DNA of 51,705 nt from Atribacterota bacterium. GTDB taxonomy: Bacteria; Atribacterota; Phoenicimicrobiia; Phoenicimicrobiales; Stramentimicrobiaceae. Position 1 is the first letter of the stretch. Each line of letters opens with the position of its first letter. The stretch covers positions 1 through 51,705 of the forward strand of contig JAQUNC010000011.1 in NCBI GenBank assembly GCA_028717805.1. Reading direction: 5' to 3'. Made by a program: the position numbers and the translations under genes. Under the pieces are notes generated by a model, which saw nothing but the letters and a program-made list of their open reading frames with translations, was not told where the DNA came from and did not search any database. Shown here piece by piece: positions 25,221 through 33,898 of this stretch.

Positions 25221-26474
25221 ATGAAGAATGAATCAACTATTTTAGCTGAAAGAAATAAGAAACCAGACAGAGATTATAATCTAATAAAAATTTTGGTTGT
25301 ACTATTTCTACCATATCTGGCTTTAAGTTTAGCTCAAACCGGATTTCTGGGATTACTTCCCTTCGTTCGCGAAGAGTTTGCTCTCACTCGAGTCCAGGTT
25401 GGCTATTATTCCACTTTTTTCTTTTTCAGTGCAGCATCTCTTTCTATATTTACCGGTAGTATAGTAGATAAATTAGGACCAAAGAAGAGTATGCTTTTAG
25501 GTATTGGATGCTTAGGTTTCTTATTACTATTACATGGACTATCTCCTTCTTATAGCCTTCTTTTATTATTGTCCTTTTTAACCGGTCTAGGTTTTAGCAT
25601 TATTACACCATCAGCAACTAAGGCAGTCATGATTGCTTCTCCACAAGAAAAGCGTGCTTTTTCAATGGGTATTACCCAGGCTGGATTTGGATTGGGAGGT
25701 ATTCTGGGAGCAAGCTTCTTGCCTCTTCTTGGAGAAAGTATGGGCTGGCGAAGAGCCATTCAGATTGCCGCAGTTATTGTTCTGTTTACCGGGTTTTTTA
25801 TATATAAACTATATCAGGAACAGAAGGATATCAACCATATAATTCATACACCTGAAGACAAAAGAGACAAACAGAAGTCCTTTTTCAAAAACCTCTCCTC
25901 AATTTTAATAGAAAAACCTTTGTTTAGTATTTGTATTCTGGGCATACTATTTGGTATTTCAGAGGGATCCTTACTGGGTCACTTTGTAGTATTCCTGACT
26001 GAAGATCTTAAGATAAGTAAGGTGACTGCTGGCTTGAACTTTGCTACTCTTCATATGGGTGGAATGCTCGGACTTTTAGGTTGGGGATCGTTATCAGACC
26101 GATTTTTTAGAATAGACCGACGATTTAGCCTTTTCTTGATTGGATTATCTACTGGAATTATGTATCTAATTTTTGGTCTTTTTTTATACCATCCTTTCCT
26201 GAATCAAATCATAGTTTTTGTTTTCTCTTTTCTTTTTGGTTTTGTAGCACTGGGCTGGAGTGGGGTATATCTAACAACAGTAGGAGAGGTTGCTGGTGAT
26301 AGAAAAGCTGGAATTGCCACAGGATTAGCATTATTATTCATTAGAACTGGTATGATTGTAGCTCCACCAATTTTCGGATTGATAGCTGATATGAATGGAT
26401 ACTATAGAAATAGCTGGTTAATATTTAGTATTTTAATTCTGGTTATATCTTTTCTTTTTTTAAAAAAGAAATAA
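25221..26474 (+). CDS. MFS transporter
   Basis: 417 residues with twelve predicted helices. The motif between helices 2 and 3 (GSIVDKLGPKKSMLLG) and its counterpart in the second half (GWGSLSDRFFRIDRRFSL) are the usual MFS A-motifs. The N-terminus is a charged tail of about 25 residues. The family is clear, but the substrate is not. The start has no good ribosome binding site. It sits between the amide-uptake operon and a flavin reductase, possibly feeding the latter. Confidence 0.85.
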   Translation: MKNESTILAERNKKPDRDYNLIKILVVLFLPYLALSLAQTGFLGLLPFVREEFALTRVQVGYYSTFFFFSAASLSIFTGSIVDKLGPKKSMLLGIGCLGFLLLLHGLSPSYSLLLLLSFLTGLGFSIITPSATKAVMIASPQEKRAFSMGITQAGFGLGGILGASFLPLLGESMGWRRAIQIAAVIVLFTGFFIYKLYQEQKDINHIIHTPEDKRDKQKSFFKNLSSILIEKPLFSICILGILFGISEGSLLGHFVVFLTEDLKISKVTAGLNFATLHMGGMLGLLGWGSLSDRFFRIDRRFSLFLIGLSTGIMYLIFGLFLYHPFLNQIIVFVFSFLFGFVALGWSGVYLTTVGEVAGDRKAGIATGLALLFIRTGMIVAPPIFGLIADMNGYYRNSWLIFSILILVISFLFLKKK

Positions 26475-26589
26475 TTGCCAGAAGAAGGTTCTTTTTTTGA
26501 AAATAACTCTTAATAGACTATTTCCTATTATTAAATCAGAAACTAGAAGAAGAATTTTTTATTGTTTTTAGGAAGGAGAGAAAGGATCA

Positions 26590-27666
26590 ATGAGAAAATT
26601 ATTCGATAAAACAAGCATTAATCAGATGGAACTAAAAAACAGATTTGTAAGGAGTGCCACCTGGGAAGGTTTAGCCAATCCGGATGGTTCATGCAGTGAG
26701 AAGGTCGCTGCTATGATGGAAGAGCTGGCATTAGGTCAGGTAGCATTAATAATAAGTAGCCATGCTTATATTAATCCCGAAGGGAAGGGTAATAATGGTC
26801 AATTGGGAATGCATGACGATAGTCTTATAGCCAGCTATCAAAAAATGGTCCAGGTAGTTCAGGAAAAAGGAAGTAAGATGATTTTACAGATTAGCCATGC
26901 TGGCGGAAGGGCAATAGGCCAAAATCCCTATGGGCCTTCACAGACTAACATCCCAGGCTATAAATGCAGGGAAATTACTTTAGCTGAGATTGCTAAGATT
27001 ATTCATGATTTTAAGAAGGCAGCTTTAAGAGCAAGAAAAGCAGGTTTTGATGGTATTCAAATACATGCAGCACATGGATTTTTATTAAGCCAGTTTCTTT
27101 CTCCCTTTTTTAATAAAAGGAAGGATTATTATGGTGGAAGCATTGAAAACAGGGCTCGTATAATTTTAGAAATTGTTCAAATTATCAGGTCAGAATTGGG
27201 TAATAGATTTGTAATTATGATAAAAATCAATTCTGACGATTTTATAGATAGTGGTTTTCAACCAGAAGAAATGGTTCAAGTTTCAGAATTGCTGGAAAAA
27301 GCAGGCTTAGATGCTCTAGAAATGAGTGGAGGTACTTCAATAGGCAAGTATTCCTCTCACAGGGTAAAAAAAGATGTATTAAAGGGTAATGAGGTTTATT
27401 ATCGTGATGCTGCTAAGTTATTTAAGAAAAAAATAAATATCCCCTTAATATTGGTGGGCGGAATTCGTTCTTATGAGGTAGCCAGAGAATTAATTGAAGA
27501 TGATTTAGCGGATTATGTTTCTTTAAGCCGTCCCTTAATCAGGGAACCATATTTAATCAGACGCTGGCAATCAGGAGATACCAGAAGGGCTGCCTGTATT
27601 TCCTGTAATAAGTGTTTTACTCCTGCCCGAGAAGGCAAAGGTTTATATTATATGCTGGATAAGTAA
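26590..27666 (+). CDS. NADH:flavin oxidoreductase, old-yellow-enzyme family
   Basis: 358 residues forming a complete FMN-binding TIM barrel: MELKNRFVRSATWEGLA, ILQISHAGGRA, DGIQIHAAHGFLLSQFLSP, NKRKDYYGGSIENRAR, and ILVGGIRSYEVARELI near the phosphate site. It ends in CISCNKCF, the start of the cluster-binding region of 2,4-dienoyl-CoA-reductase-like enzymes, but lacks the following FAD/NAD domain, so it is the short stand-alone type. It would reduce an activated C=C bond of an unknown substrate. AAGGAGA serves as ribosome binding site. Confidence 0.88.
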   Translation: MRKLFDKTSINQMELKNRFVRSATWEGLANPDGSCSEKVAAMMEELALGQVALIISSHAYINPEGKGNNGQLGMHDDSLIASYQKMVQVVQEKGSKMILQISHAGGRAIGQNPYGPSQTNIPGYKCREITLAEIAKIIHDFKKAALRARKAGFDGIQIHAAHGFLLSQFLSPFFNKRKDYYGGSIENRARIILEIVQIIRSELGNRFVIMIKINSDDFIDSGFQPEEMVQVSELLEKAGLDALEMSGGTSIGKYSSHRVKKDVLKGNEVYYRDAAKLFKKKINIPLILVGGIRSYEVARELIEDDLADYVSLSRPLIREPYLIRRWQSGDTRRAACISCNKCFTPAREGKGLYYMLDK

Positions 27667-27715
27667 ATGAATTTAATCCAATTTAGATAACAATCTCTAA
27701 TTATACTAATTATAC

Positions 27716-28480
27716 TTATTTTTGGGCAATAATAAAAACTCTTTCCTCTTCCTCAGGATTTTTAATCTTAATATTTAGATTATTAATACCGGCAAAATAG
27801 ATATTTCTCCAGCCGGTTGATTTTAATAATTTTCTTATTTCCGACATATCATAAGCATAGTTATACACAACCTCTTCAAAAGGGCTATACAGATTGCTAT
27901 CTTCCTCTTTTATAAAGCCAGAAGCCCTGGTAATTGCCCTGTTATTTTCTCTGTCAAAAACTCCTTTTATTATTAACAAGAATTTTTTTGATTCATTGAT
28001 ATTGATACTATTCCATCTCTCCAGACCTAGCCTGGTATTCAAATCAAAAACAAAATAACCTTTTCTCACCACACTATTATATACACATTGAAAACAATTT
28101 TTTATCAAGGGCGTTCCTTCCAGGTGGTTTATGGCGTCATAACTGGATATTGCCAGACCGAATTTGGTTTCCAGAGAAAAATCGGAGGCATTTGCTGCTC
28201 TAAATTCAGCTAAACCTTTCTTGATAAATTCTTTGTTATTCTTAAGGGCATAGAAGAGCATATAAGGTGAGAGATCAACTCCCAGGACATAATAATTTTC
28301 CTTTAAAAATTCTAGAGCCAATTGACCGGTACCACAACATATATCTAGAACATTTTTATTTGTTTTTGAAATCTCCTGTTGTTGGTAAAATTTCATTATT
28401 GGTTTTGCTACTTTTTGGGCAAATGTCCCCCACAATTGATTGTATACTTTAGCGAAAGGCTTTCCATATACCTGAGCCAT
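27716..28480 (-). CDS. Class I SAM-dependent methyltransferase
   Basis: 254 residues on the minus strand, with GGGAGGTGAG upstream of the ATG. Motif I is VLDICCGTGQLALEF (44-58), followed by YVLGVDLSPYMLFYA, and FVFDLNTRLGLERWNS downstream. This resembles the DUF/Methyltransf_25 proteins with a small beta insertion, often of unknown substrate. It faces the flavin reductase convergently, with 49 nt between them. Confidence 0.83.
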   Translation of the reverse strand: MAQVYGKPFAKVYNQLWGTFAQKVAKPIMKFYQQQEISKTNKNVLDICCGTGQLALEFLKENYYVLGVDLSPYMLFYALKNNKEFIKKGLAEFRAANASDFSLETKFGLAISSYDAINHLEGTPLIKNCFQCVYNSVVRKGYFVFDLNTRLGLERWNSININESKKFLLIIKGVFDRENNRAITRASGFIKEEDSNLYSPFEEVVYNYAYDMSEIRKLLKSTGWRNIYFAGINNLNIKIKNPEEEERVFIIAQK

Positions 28481-28890
28481 TATCTCACCTCCCTATATTG
28501 CTGAGTTATCAATAGTCGGATGGCAAGCAAAAACATCTTAAAACCTAGTATACCACACCAAAAGTATTTGCAAATATATCGTATGATACTTTATATTATA
28601 AACCTTACCGGAATATTTTTAATAGGGTAAAACTTGCACTGCTTGTTGTTTAATAAATTTAAATAAATCTAACTAAGATTCTGTGGAATTATGTCTTGTA
28701 AATAAAGAAAAGCTATGTTAAATTTATTCTAGCAATGAAAAACAAATAAGAATAATAAAAGGAAATAAACCTGAATTTGATATCATTGTAAGTATTGAGC
28801 ATCTAAGGCAGAGTATAAAATCACTCAATTTTAATGTAGAATAAGGACCCTGCCTTTCTATTTTATCTTGATGAGACAGGTATATAATAA
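28481..28890. other. Divergent intergenic region between methyltransferase and DUF401 gene
   Basis: 410 nt. The left part holds the ribosome binding site and a plausible promoter of the minus-strand methyltransferase. The right part, 28730-28842, reads on the plus strand as about 40 codons of protein-like sequence without a start codon, perhaps a relic. Confidence 0.45.
28547..28574 (-). promoter_or_regulatory. Possible promoter of the methyltransferase gene
   Basis: On the minus strand TTTGCA, a 16-nt spacer and TATACT preceded by TGG, an extended -10. About 67 nt before the start codon. Confidence 0.35.
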
Positions 28891-30108
28891 ATGTGGGAAT
28901 TTCTTGTTGTTATCGTTTCTTTTTTAAGTATTCCTTTATTGAATAAAAAGAAGATACAGATTGGTATAGCTATTTGTATTTGTGCAGTTCTTATGGCTTT
29001 CCTAGGGGGATTGGGATTGTTAGATATTAAAGAAGTGATTTTTTCTACATTTTTTGATATGACTAAAGTGGAAAGATATATAGTGGTTCTAGAAATAGGT
29101 ATTCTGGGTGTTCTGCTCAAGGAATATAAGATTATAGATGAAGTTATTAGGTATATCGTTGAAGTAATTAAGAATAAAAAAATAGTGCTCATGTCTATTC
29201 CTGCCCTGGTAGGCTTGCTTTCCGTACCAGGAGGGGCTATTATTTCTGTTCCTTTTGTTGATAAGCTGGGAGATGAATCGAATTTATCAAGCAATCAGAA
29301 GGCTATTGTTAATTTGATTTATCGACATATCGCAATGCACATTTTACCTTATACTATCGGTTTTTTGGTTGTGACCTCTCTCGTACCACAGATTTCGATT
29401 TATAAGTTCATAGGTTTTAATTTTATCTTTGTTATATTATATGTTACCATAGGTTATTTCTTGTATTTAAGAAAAGTAGAAAACAATAATATTCTATCAG
29501 CAAATCCTGTCTTGCCAAATCTATTAAAATTACTTATTTATACTGCACCGGTCTATTTAGCGGTACTTTTAAATATGTTTTTCCATATCCCATTTTACAT
29601 TGGAATAATAGCTAATTTGTTAGTCATATATTTTCTTCGACCGAGGAAGACTTTTTTCCGGGATATTGCCCGAGCGTTTAATATAAGAATATTATTAGCA
29701 TTGATCGGTGTTTATTTAATTCAAGGTGTTATCGGGAAAATAGAATCCATCTCTTCCTTACTTTCCTTAATTTTTAATAATCCCCGGACTATTATGCTGG
29801 GTATTATTTTTACTTCCTTCTTCTTTGGACTAACCACTGGTTTTCAACCAACAGCACTGGGAGTGGTACTGCCAATTTTAATAACACTGCCTATTTCAGA
29901 AAGTCAACTATTACTCTATTGTCATTTCACTTTCATGTGGTCTTTTCTTGGCTATTTTTTCTCACCGTTACACTTATGTCAGCTATTTACATGTGAGTAC
30001 CTGAAGATTTCTACCATAGATCTTTACAAAGATTATTGGAAATTTTTTCTCTACCTGGTTGCTCTTCTGATAATAGATTATTTTATCCTGGGTTTATTGC
30101 TAAAATAA
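28891..30108 (+). CDS. DUF401 family integral membrane protein
   Basis: 405 residues, about ten hydrophobic helices. Segments such as VLEIGILGVLLKEYKIIDEV, PALVGLLSVPGGAIISVPFVDKLGDE and RHIAMHILPYTIGFLVV match what I know of DUF401, distant relatives of the IT-superfamily permeases that include DctM/GntP-like carriers. The conserved PGGAI...P loop and the mirrored GFQPTALGVVLPIL loop suggest an inverted-repeat carrier fold. Transport is likely, the substrate unknown. It stands alone on the plus strand. Confidence 0.72.
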   Translation: MWEFLVVIVSFLSIPLLNKKKIQIGIAICICAVLMAFLGGLGLLDIKEVIFSTFFDMTKVERYIVVLEIGILGVLLKEYKIIDEVIRYIVEVIKNKKIVLMSIPALVGLLSVPGGAIISVPFVDKLGDESNLSSNQKAIVNLIYRHIAMHILPYTIGFLVVTSLVPQISIYKFIGFNFIFVILYVTIGYFLYLRKVENNNILSANPVLPNLLKLLIYTAPVYLAVLLNMFFHIPFYIGIIANLLVIYFLRPRKTFFRDIARAFNIRILLALIGVYLIQGVIGKIESISSLLSLIFNNPRTIMLGIIFTSFFFGLTTGFQPTALGVVLPILITLPISESQLLLYCHFTFMWSFLGYFFSPLHLCQLFTCEYLKISTIDLYKDYWKFFLYLVALLIIDYFILGLLLK

Positions 30109-30438
30109 TTGAATGAAAGAATTTTTATTAGGTGTAGACAGAAAGCGATTATTAACTGTGATACCTTCAAAATTTAATCTGCCCTCCTAGAAAAAATAAA
30201 CCAAATATAAATGTATTCCTTACTGGTGGTCAATGCGCTTCCTATCAATGTAATAAATAAATCTTTGATATCTGTTTTATCACTTGATGGACTGTTTCCC
30301 TAAGGCAAAAAATTAATGCTCTATGGTTTGAGTTAGGAGCAATGCTCCGAGAATTTGTTTATACCAAAGAATGTAGCAGTGTTCTTTCTCCAGAAGAGAA
30401 ACAATGATTCTATACAACTCTTTTCCTTAATAACTATG
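30109..30438. other. Convergent intergenic region
   Basis: 330 nt between two converging genes. It contains only a minor perfect hairpin, GGAGC-AAT-GCTCC at 30336-30348, without a T-tract. I see no gene, and no strong terminator for either neighbour. Confidence 0.45.
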
Positions 30439-31599
30439 TCAGGTAGTAATAGATTTTTTTGTAGTGAAGTGCAAAATGATATATAGTAGAAAACTAATAA
30501 AAAAGGGGATAGAAGCCAGACGATAGGCATAGACCAGACCAAGTTTATCAGCAAGCCAGCCATAGAGGAAAGGTGCGATAGTAGAAGATAATCCTTCTAT
30601 AAAAAAAACAAAACCAAAGAGTTTCCCCCGGGTTTGATTAGAGCTAACCTTGGTTAGCCAGGTATGTTGTGAAGGGTAGATACATCCCTGCAGTAACCCA
30701 ATTGTTACCAATATTATAACCATATTAGACGGAAGAGTAGAAGAAGTAAGGGCCAGGATTAATAAGGATGAAAAAATTGTGGCAACGATAATTAGCTTAA
30801 GAGAATTAATCCGGTCGAGTATTTTACTGATACCTAAGCTTCCGAAAAGTTCACCAGCAAAATAAATACTGGCAAACAAGGCAGACATGCCAGGTGTTAA
30901 ACCAATAAAATCTGTTGCATAGACTGGCAGGAAAGAGAGTATTGCCCATATTCCCAATCCACGAAAAGCATAACTTATAAAATAGATAAGAAAGCAGATT
31001 CTTTGAGTTAATCGCTCTTCTTTGATATCAACATTTGATTTGTCATTTTTTAGTTTTGAGTATCCCCAGGATAGAATAAATCCCGGGAGAGATATAGCCA
31101 GACATGCTATCCTCCAGCCCCAGAGCTGAACAAGCCAGCTAAACATTAGACTTATTATGGATATGCCAAGAGTGCCAGCTACATTAAACAAACTGAGATA
31201 TTGACCTTTTTTTCCAGGAGCAGCATTTTCACCTATCATGACTGTTGCCAGAGGGTGAAAAGTAGAAACACTAATAGCCATAAGTAAGAGTATGGTAATC
31301 ACGAAAGGAAGGTGGCTGATCCAGACGATGCTGCCTAAAAAAATAGATGACAGGGTAAAACCAAAGGAAATAAAAAGGTGTCTATGATTGAATCGTTCTC
31401 CCAATAAGCCAAATACCAGTGAAAAAATAGAGCGTAAAGCTACATGAATTGCCAGGATAAGTCCTGATTGAAAATAGGTGAAGAAAAATTCCTGACGTAA
31501 AAATGGTAATAATAAGGGAATAATAAAGAGATAAGAATCATTATAAGCATGACCCCATAAATTTATTTTTAGTTGCATATTTTTCTTATCTTTAATCAC
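30439..31599 (-). CDS. MFS transporter, fosmidomycin-resistance (Fsr)-like
   Basis: 386 residues on the minus strand from GTG 31599; ATG at 31578 (starting MQLKINLWGHAYNDS) is an equally good start and neither has a strong ribosome binding site. Twelve helices. The opening LWGHAYNDSYLFIIPLLLP is characteristic of Fsr-like carriers, and VFGLLGERFNHRHLF is the A-motif. Family members export fosmidomycin or other small compounds; the role here is unknown. Single-gene unit. Confidence 0.82.
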   Translation of the reverse strand: MIKDKKNMQLKINLWGHAYNDSYLFIIPLLLPFLRQEFFFTYFQSGLILAIHVALRSIFSLVFGLLGERFNHRHLFISFGFTLSSIFLGSIVWISHLPFVITILLLMAISVSTFHPLATVMIGENAAPGKKGQYLSLFNVAGTLGISIISLMFSWLVQLWGWRIACLAISLPGFILSWGYSKLKNDKSNVDIKEERLTQRICFLIYFISYAFRGLGIWAILSFLPVYATDFIGLTPGMSALFASIYFAGELFGSLGISKILDRINSLKLIIVATIFSSLLILALTSSTLPSNMVIILVTIGLLQGCIYPSQHTWLTKVSSNQTRGKLFGFVFFIEGLSSTIAPFLYGWLADKLGLVYAYRLASIPFFISFLLYIILHFTTKKSITT

Positions 31600-31718
31600 G
31601 ATATTTTCTTCATGTTATTAATAATACACTTAATATAGCATACTACTAAACAAAATAATTTCAAGTTATAAATGTATAATGAATCCCACTTTTGTTAATA
31701 GAAATAGGTGTATTTTTC

Positions 31719-31727
31719 TGTTAAAAT
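31719..31727 (+). promoter_or_regulatory. Extended -10 very close to the start codon
   Basis: TGTTAAAAT (TGn-TAAAAT) lies only 6 nt before the ATG at 31734, and an in-frame TAA at 31722 rules out an upstream start. If used, the transcript would be leaderless or nearly so. Confidence 0.4.
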
Positions 31728-31733
31728 GAAAAG

Positions 31734-32750
31734 ATGAAAAAGAAATTACCACTGGGGAAACTGGATTTTTCATTACTGGAAAGATTGCTGGGAAAATATC
31801 AGAGTAAAACCGATTCGAGGGTAATAATTGGTCCAAAATTAGGAGAAGATGCAGCCGTTATTGACTTTCCTGATAGGTATCTGGTGGCTAAAACAGATCC
31901 CATTACTTTTGCTACAGAGGAGATTGGCTGGTATGCTGTTCAGGTGAATGCTAATGATATTGCCACCAGAGGAGCAGTGCCCAAGTGGTTTCAAGCCACC
32001 ATACTTCTGCCAGAAAACAAGACCACCGAAGAACTTGTTGCAAATATTTTTTCCCAAATACAAAATGCATGTGAGGAACTAAATATAACAATAATTGGGG
32101 GGCATACTGAGGTCAGTTACAATTTAGACCGACCTATTATTGTAGGCTGTATGCTGGGAGAAGTAGAAAAGCACAAGCTTGTTTCCACTTCGGGAGCGAA
32201 ACCAGGTGATGCCATTATTTTGACCAAGGGTATTGTCATTGAAGGGACCGTAATTATTGCCAGAGAGAAAAAGGAAGAATTAGAAGCAAGGGGATATCAG
32301 AAGAACTTTATTCAAAGGTGTCAGAACTATCTATATAATCCTGGCCTTTCTGTAATAAAAGAAGCATTACTGGCCAATAATATGGAAGTTCACGCTATGC
32401 ATGATCCCACTGAAGGAGGTTTGGCTGCCGGTCTTTATGAGATTGTTCAGGCTTCCGGGGTTGGTCTATTGGTGGAGAGAGAAAAGATACCGATTTTAGA
32501 AGAAGCAAAGATACTATGTAAAGAATATAGTCTGGATCCCTTAAGAACAATTACCTCCGGAACCCTGCTTATCGTCACATCTCTAAAAAGTTCCCAGAAA
32601 ATCATTACTCTATTAGAAGAAAATAAAATTAAGGCTTCTTTAATAGGTGAAATAAAAGAACAAAGATTTGGTTTGAAGATAGCGACTGGTGGTATCTGGC
32701 AAGACTTAAAAATTTCTGCTAAAGATGAAATTACCAAAATTTTTGCCTGA
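31734..32750 (+). CDS. AIR synthase-related / HypE-like ATP-binding protein
   Basis: 338 residues in the PurM/HypE/ThiL/SelD fold. The marks are GPKLGEDAAVIDF (glycine-rich, acidic metal loop), YAVQVNANDIATRGAVPKWF (the family's conserved ND.A.MGA.P block), IIGGHTEVS and MHDPTEGGLAAGLYE. The C-terminal cysteine expected in true HypE is absent, so it is probably not the hydrogenase maturation enzyme but the uncharacterised AIR-synthase-related group found mainly in anaerobes and archaea. It would bind ATP and phosphorylate or activate a small molecule. It shows no ribosome binding site. Confidence 0.8.
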   Translation: MKKKLPLGKLDFSLLERLLGKYQSKTDSRVIIGPKLGEDAAVIDFPDRYLVAKTDPITFATEEIGWYAVQVNANDIATRGAVPKWFQATILLPENKTTEELVANIFSQIQNACEELNITIIGGHTEVSYNLDRPIIVGCMLGEVEKHKLVSTSGAKPGDAIILTKGIVIEGTVIIAREKKEELEARGYQKNFIQRCQNYLYNPGLSVIKEALLANNMEVHAMHDPTEGGLAAGLYEIVQASGVGLLVEREKIPILEEAKILCKEYSLDPLRTITSGTLLIVTSLKSSQKIITLLEENKIKASLIGEIKEQRFGLKIATGGIWQDLKISAKDEITKIFA

Positions 32751-32857
32751 GCAATGATTTATCTATAAAGTTAAAAAATTGATTATTTAGTTTTGACTAT
32801 CTTGTCAGATTTCTTTGGATCCCTATTTTTAATTGATGGTTATATTAAAAAGAATTA

Positions 32858-32886
32858 TTGACTTTTTTACTGTATAGTATCATAAT
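32858..32886 (+). promoter_or_regulatory. Promoter of the IclR regulator gene, with overlapping palindromes
   Basis: TTGACT (32858-32863), 17 nt, CATAAT (32881-32886). The spacer holds the palindrome TACT-GTAT-AGTA (32868-32879), and the -10 overlaps ATCAT-AATATAT-ATGAA (32879-32895). Both are candidate autoregulatory sites. Confidence 0.6.
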
Positions 32887-32918
32887 ATATATGAAAAATA
32901 ATTTATAATGGTGAAATA

Positions 32919-33710
32919 ATGAAGAACAATACCCAGCGTAAAATTGAAGGTAAAGAGAGATTATCTACCCTAGAAAGGGCGATTAAGGTATTAGAATATC
33001 TGGAGACTTCTCAAGACAAAAGTAGATTATCAGATATTGCCGATACTCTCGGTATTCCTTTCGGTACCACTTTTAATATCTTAAGAACCTTAGAACGATA
33101 TAACCTGATTGATCGTAACAGTTCTACCAAACAGTATAGACTTGGTTTTAAACTATTTCAGCTGGGCAATCATGTAGATTATATCAGGGAATTACGAGAA
33201 GTGTCTTTGCCCTTTATGCGAGAGCTTACCAGAGAAAGTGGTGAGACCTCCCATCTTGGTATCTTATTTGAAGAATCTTTATACTTTCTAGAGATAATCG
33301 AAAGCCCTTTTACCAAAAAGACAAGAGCCATAGTTGGTACCAGCTTACCTTTGCATGCTCCCGCAGTAGGTAAGGTATTACTATCATTTCAGCCAGAAGA
33401 AGAGAGAAAGAAATTGTTAGATAGTATTGATTTACCCAAATTTACTACCCATACCATTATAGAGAGGGGAAAACTGAAGGAAGAGGTGGAGTTGGTAGTT
33501 AATCAGGGTTATGCAGTAGATAATGAAGAAGTTTTTTTAGGAACTACCTGTATCGCTGCTCCAATTTTTAATTCTTCAAAAAAAATATGTGCTGCCTTGG
33601 GTATAACAGGGGATTCCAGCCGTATCAATAAAAACAAATCTGCTTTGGTTAATATTATTCAGCATGAGGCATTGAATATATCTTTTAAATTAGGATACCA
33701 GCTAACTTAG
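32919..33710 (+). CDS. IclR family transcriptional regulator (KdgR-like by context)
   Basis: 263 residues: an N-terminal winged helix-turn-helix (about 14-70, LSDIADTLGIPFGTTFNILRTLERYNLI) and the C-terminal IclR effector domain (about 85-260; SGETSHLGIL, HAPAVGKVLLSF, GYAVDNEEVFLGTTCIAAPIF). IclR proteins bind short palindromes and respond to small organic ligands. Upstream of a TRAP carrier and kduI it most likely acts like KdgR, sensing a ketodeoxy sugar acid from pectin breakdown, but this is context-based. It is an exact-length family member with a weak ribosome binding site. Confidence 0.9.
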   Translation: MKNNTQRKIEGKERLSTLERAIKVLEYLETSQDKSRLSDIADTLGIPFGTTFNILRTLERYNLIDRNSSTKQYRLGFKLFQLGNHVDYIRELREVSLPFMRELTRESGETSHLGILFEESLYFLEIIESPFTKKTRAIVGTSLPLHAPAVGKVLLSFQPEEERKKLLDSIDLPKFTTHTIIERGKLKEEVELVVNQGYAVDNEEVFLGTTCIAAPIFNSSKKICAALGITGDSSRINKNKSALVNIIQHEALNISFKLGYQLT

Positions 33711-33776
33711 ACGCACTTTATTGCGAAAGATAATAAATGATAAGGTAAAAATAATATTAAGTAAAATGAAATTAAT

Positions 33777-33790
33777 TTCATATATATGAA
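33777..33790. promoter_or_regulatory. Palindrome TTCATATATATGAA, candidate IclR operator
   Basis: A perfect 14-bp palindrome in the 188-nt gap before dctP. It shares ATATATATGAA with the site overlapping the -10 of the IclR gene, which would fit one regulator binding both. Confidence 0.35.
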
Positions 33791-33827
33791 TAATAGAGCA
33801 TCGGTAGTTTTTAAGTAAATTTTAGAT

Positions 33828-33837
33828 AGGGGGTGAT
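33828..33837 (+). promoter_or_regulatory. Orphan extended Shine-Dalgarno (STAB-SD-like)
   Basis: AGGGGGTGAT differs in one base from the full anti-Shine-Dalgarno complement AGGAGGTGAT. No start codon follows at a usable distance. The dctP start with its own AGGAGG is 61 nt downstream. Confidence 0.45.
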
Positions 33838-33898
33838 TAAAAACAAATCTTTAAAGTAATAAGAATATGGAATATATTATTTAAATTAGGAGGAAAAA

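Noticed and set aside
30336-30348. Small hairpin GGAGC-AAT-GCTCC as the terminator of converging genes
   Set aside because: Five-base stem without a T-tract on either side is too weak to call.
30333-30563. 76-codon minus-strand frame overlapping the end of the Fsr-like MFS gene
   Set aside because: It is an alternative frame of the same strand over the real gene end, without its own ribosome binding site.
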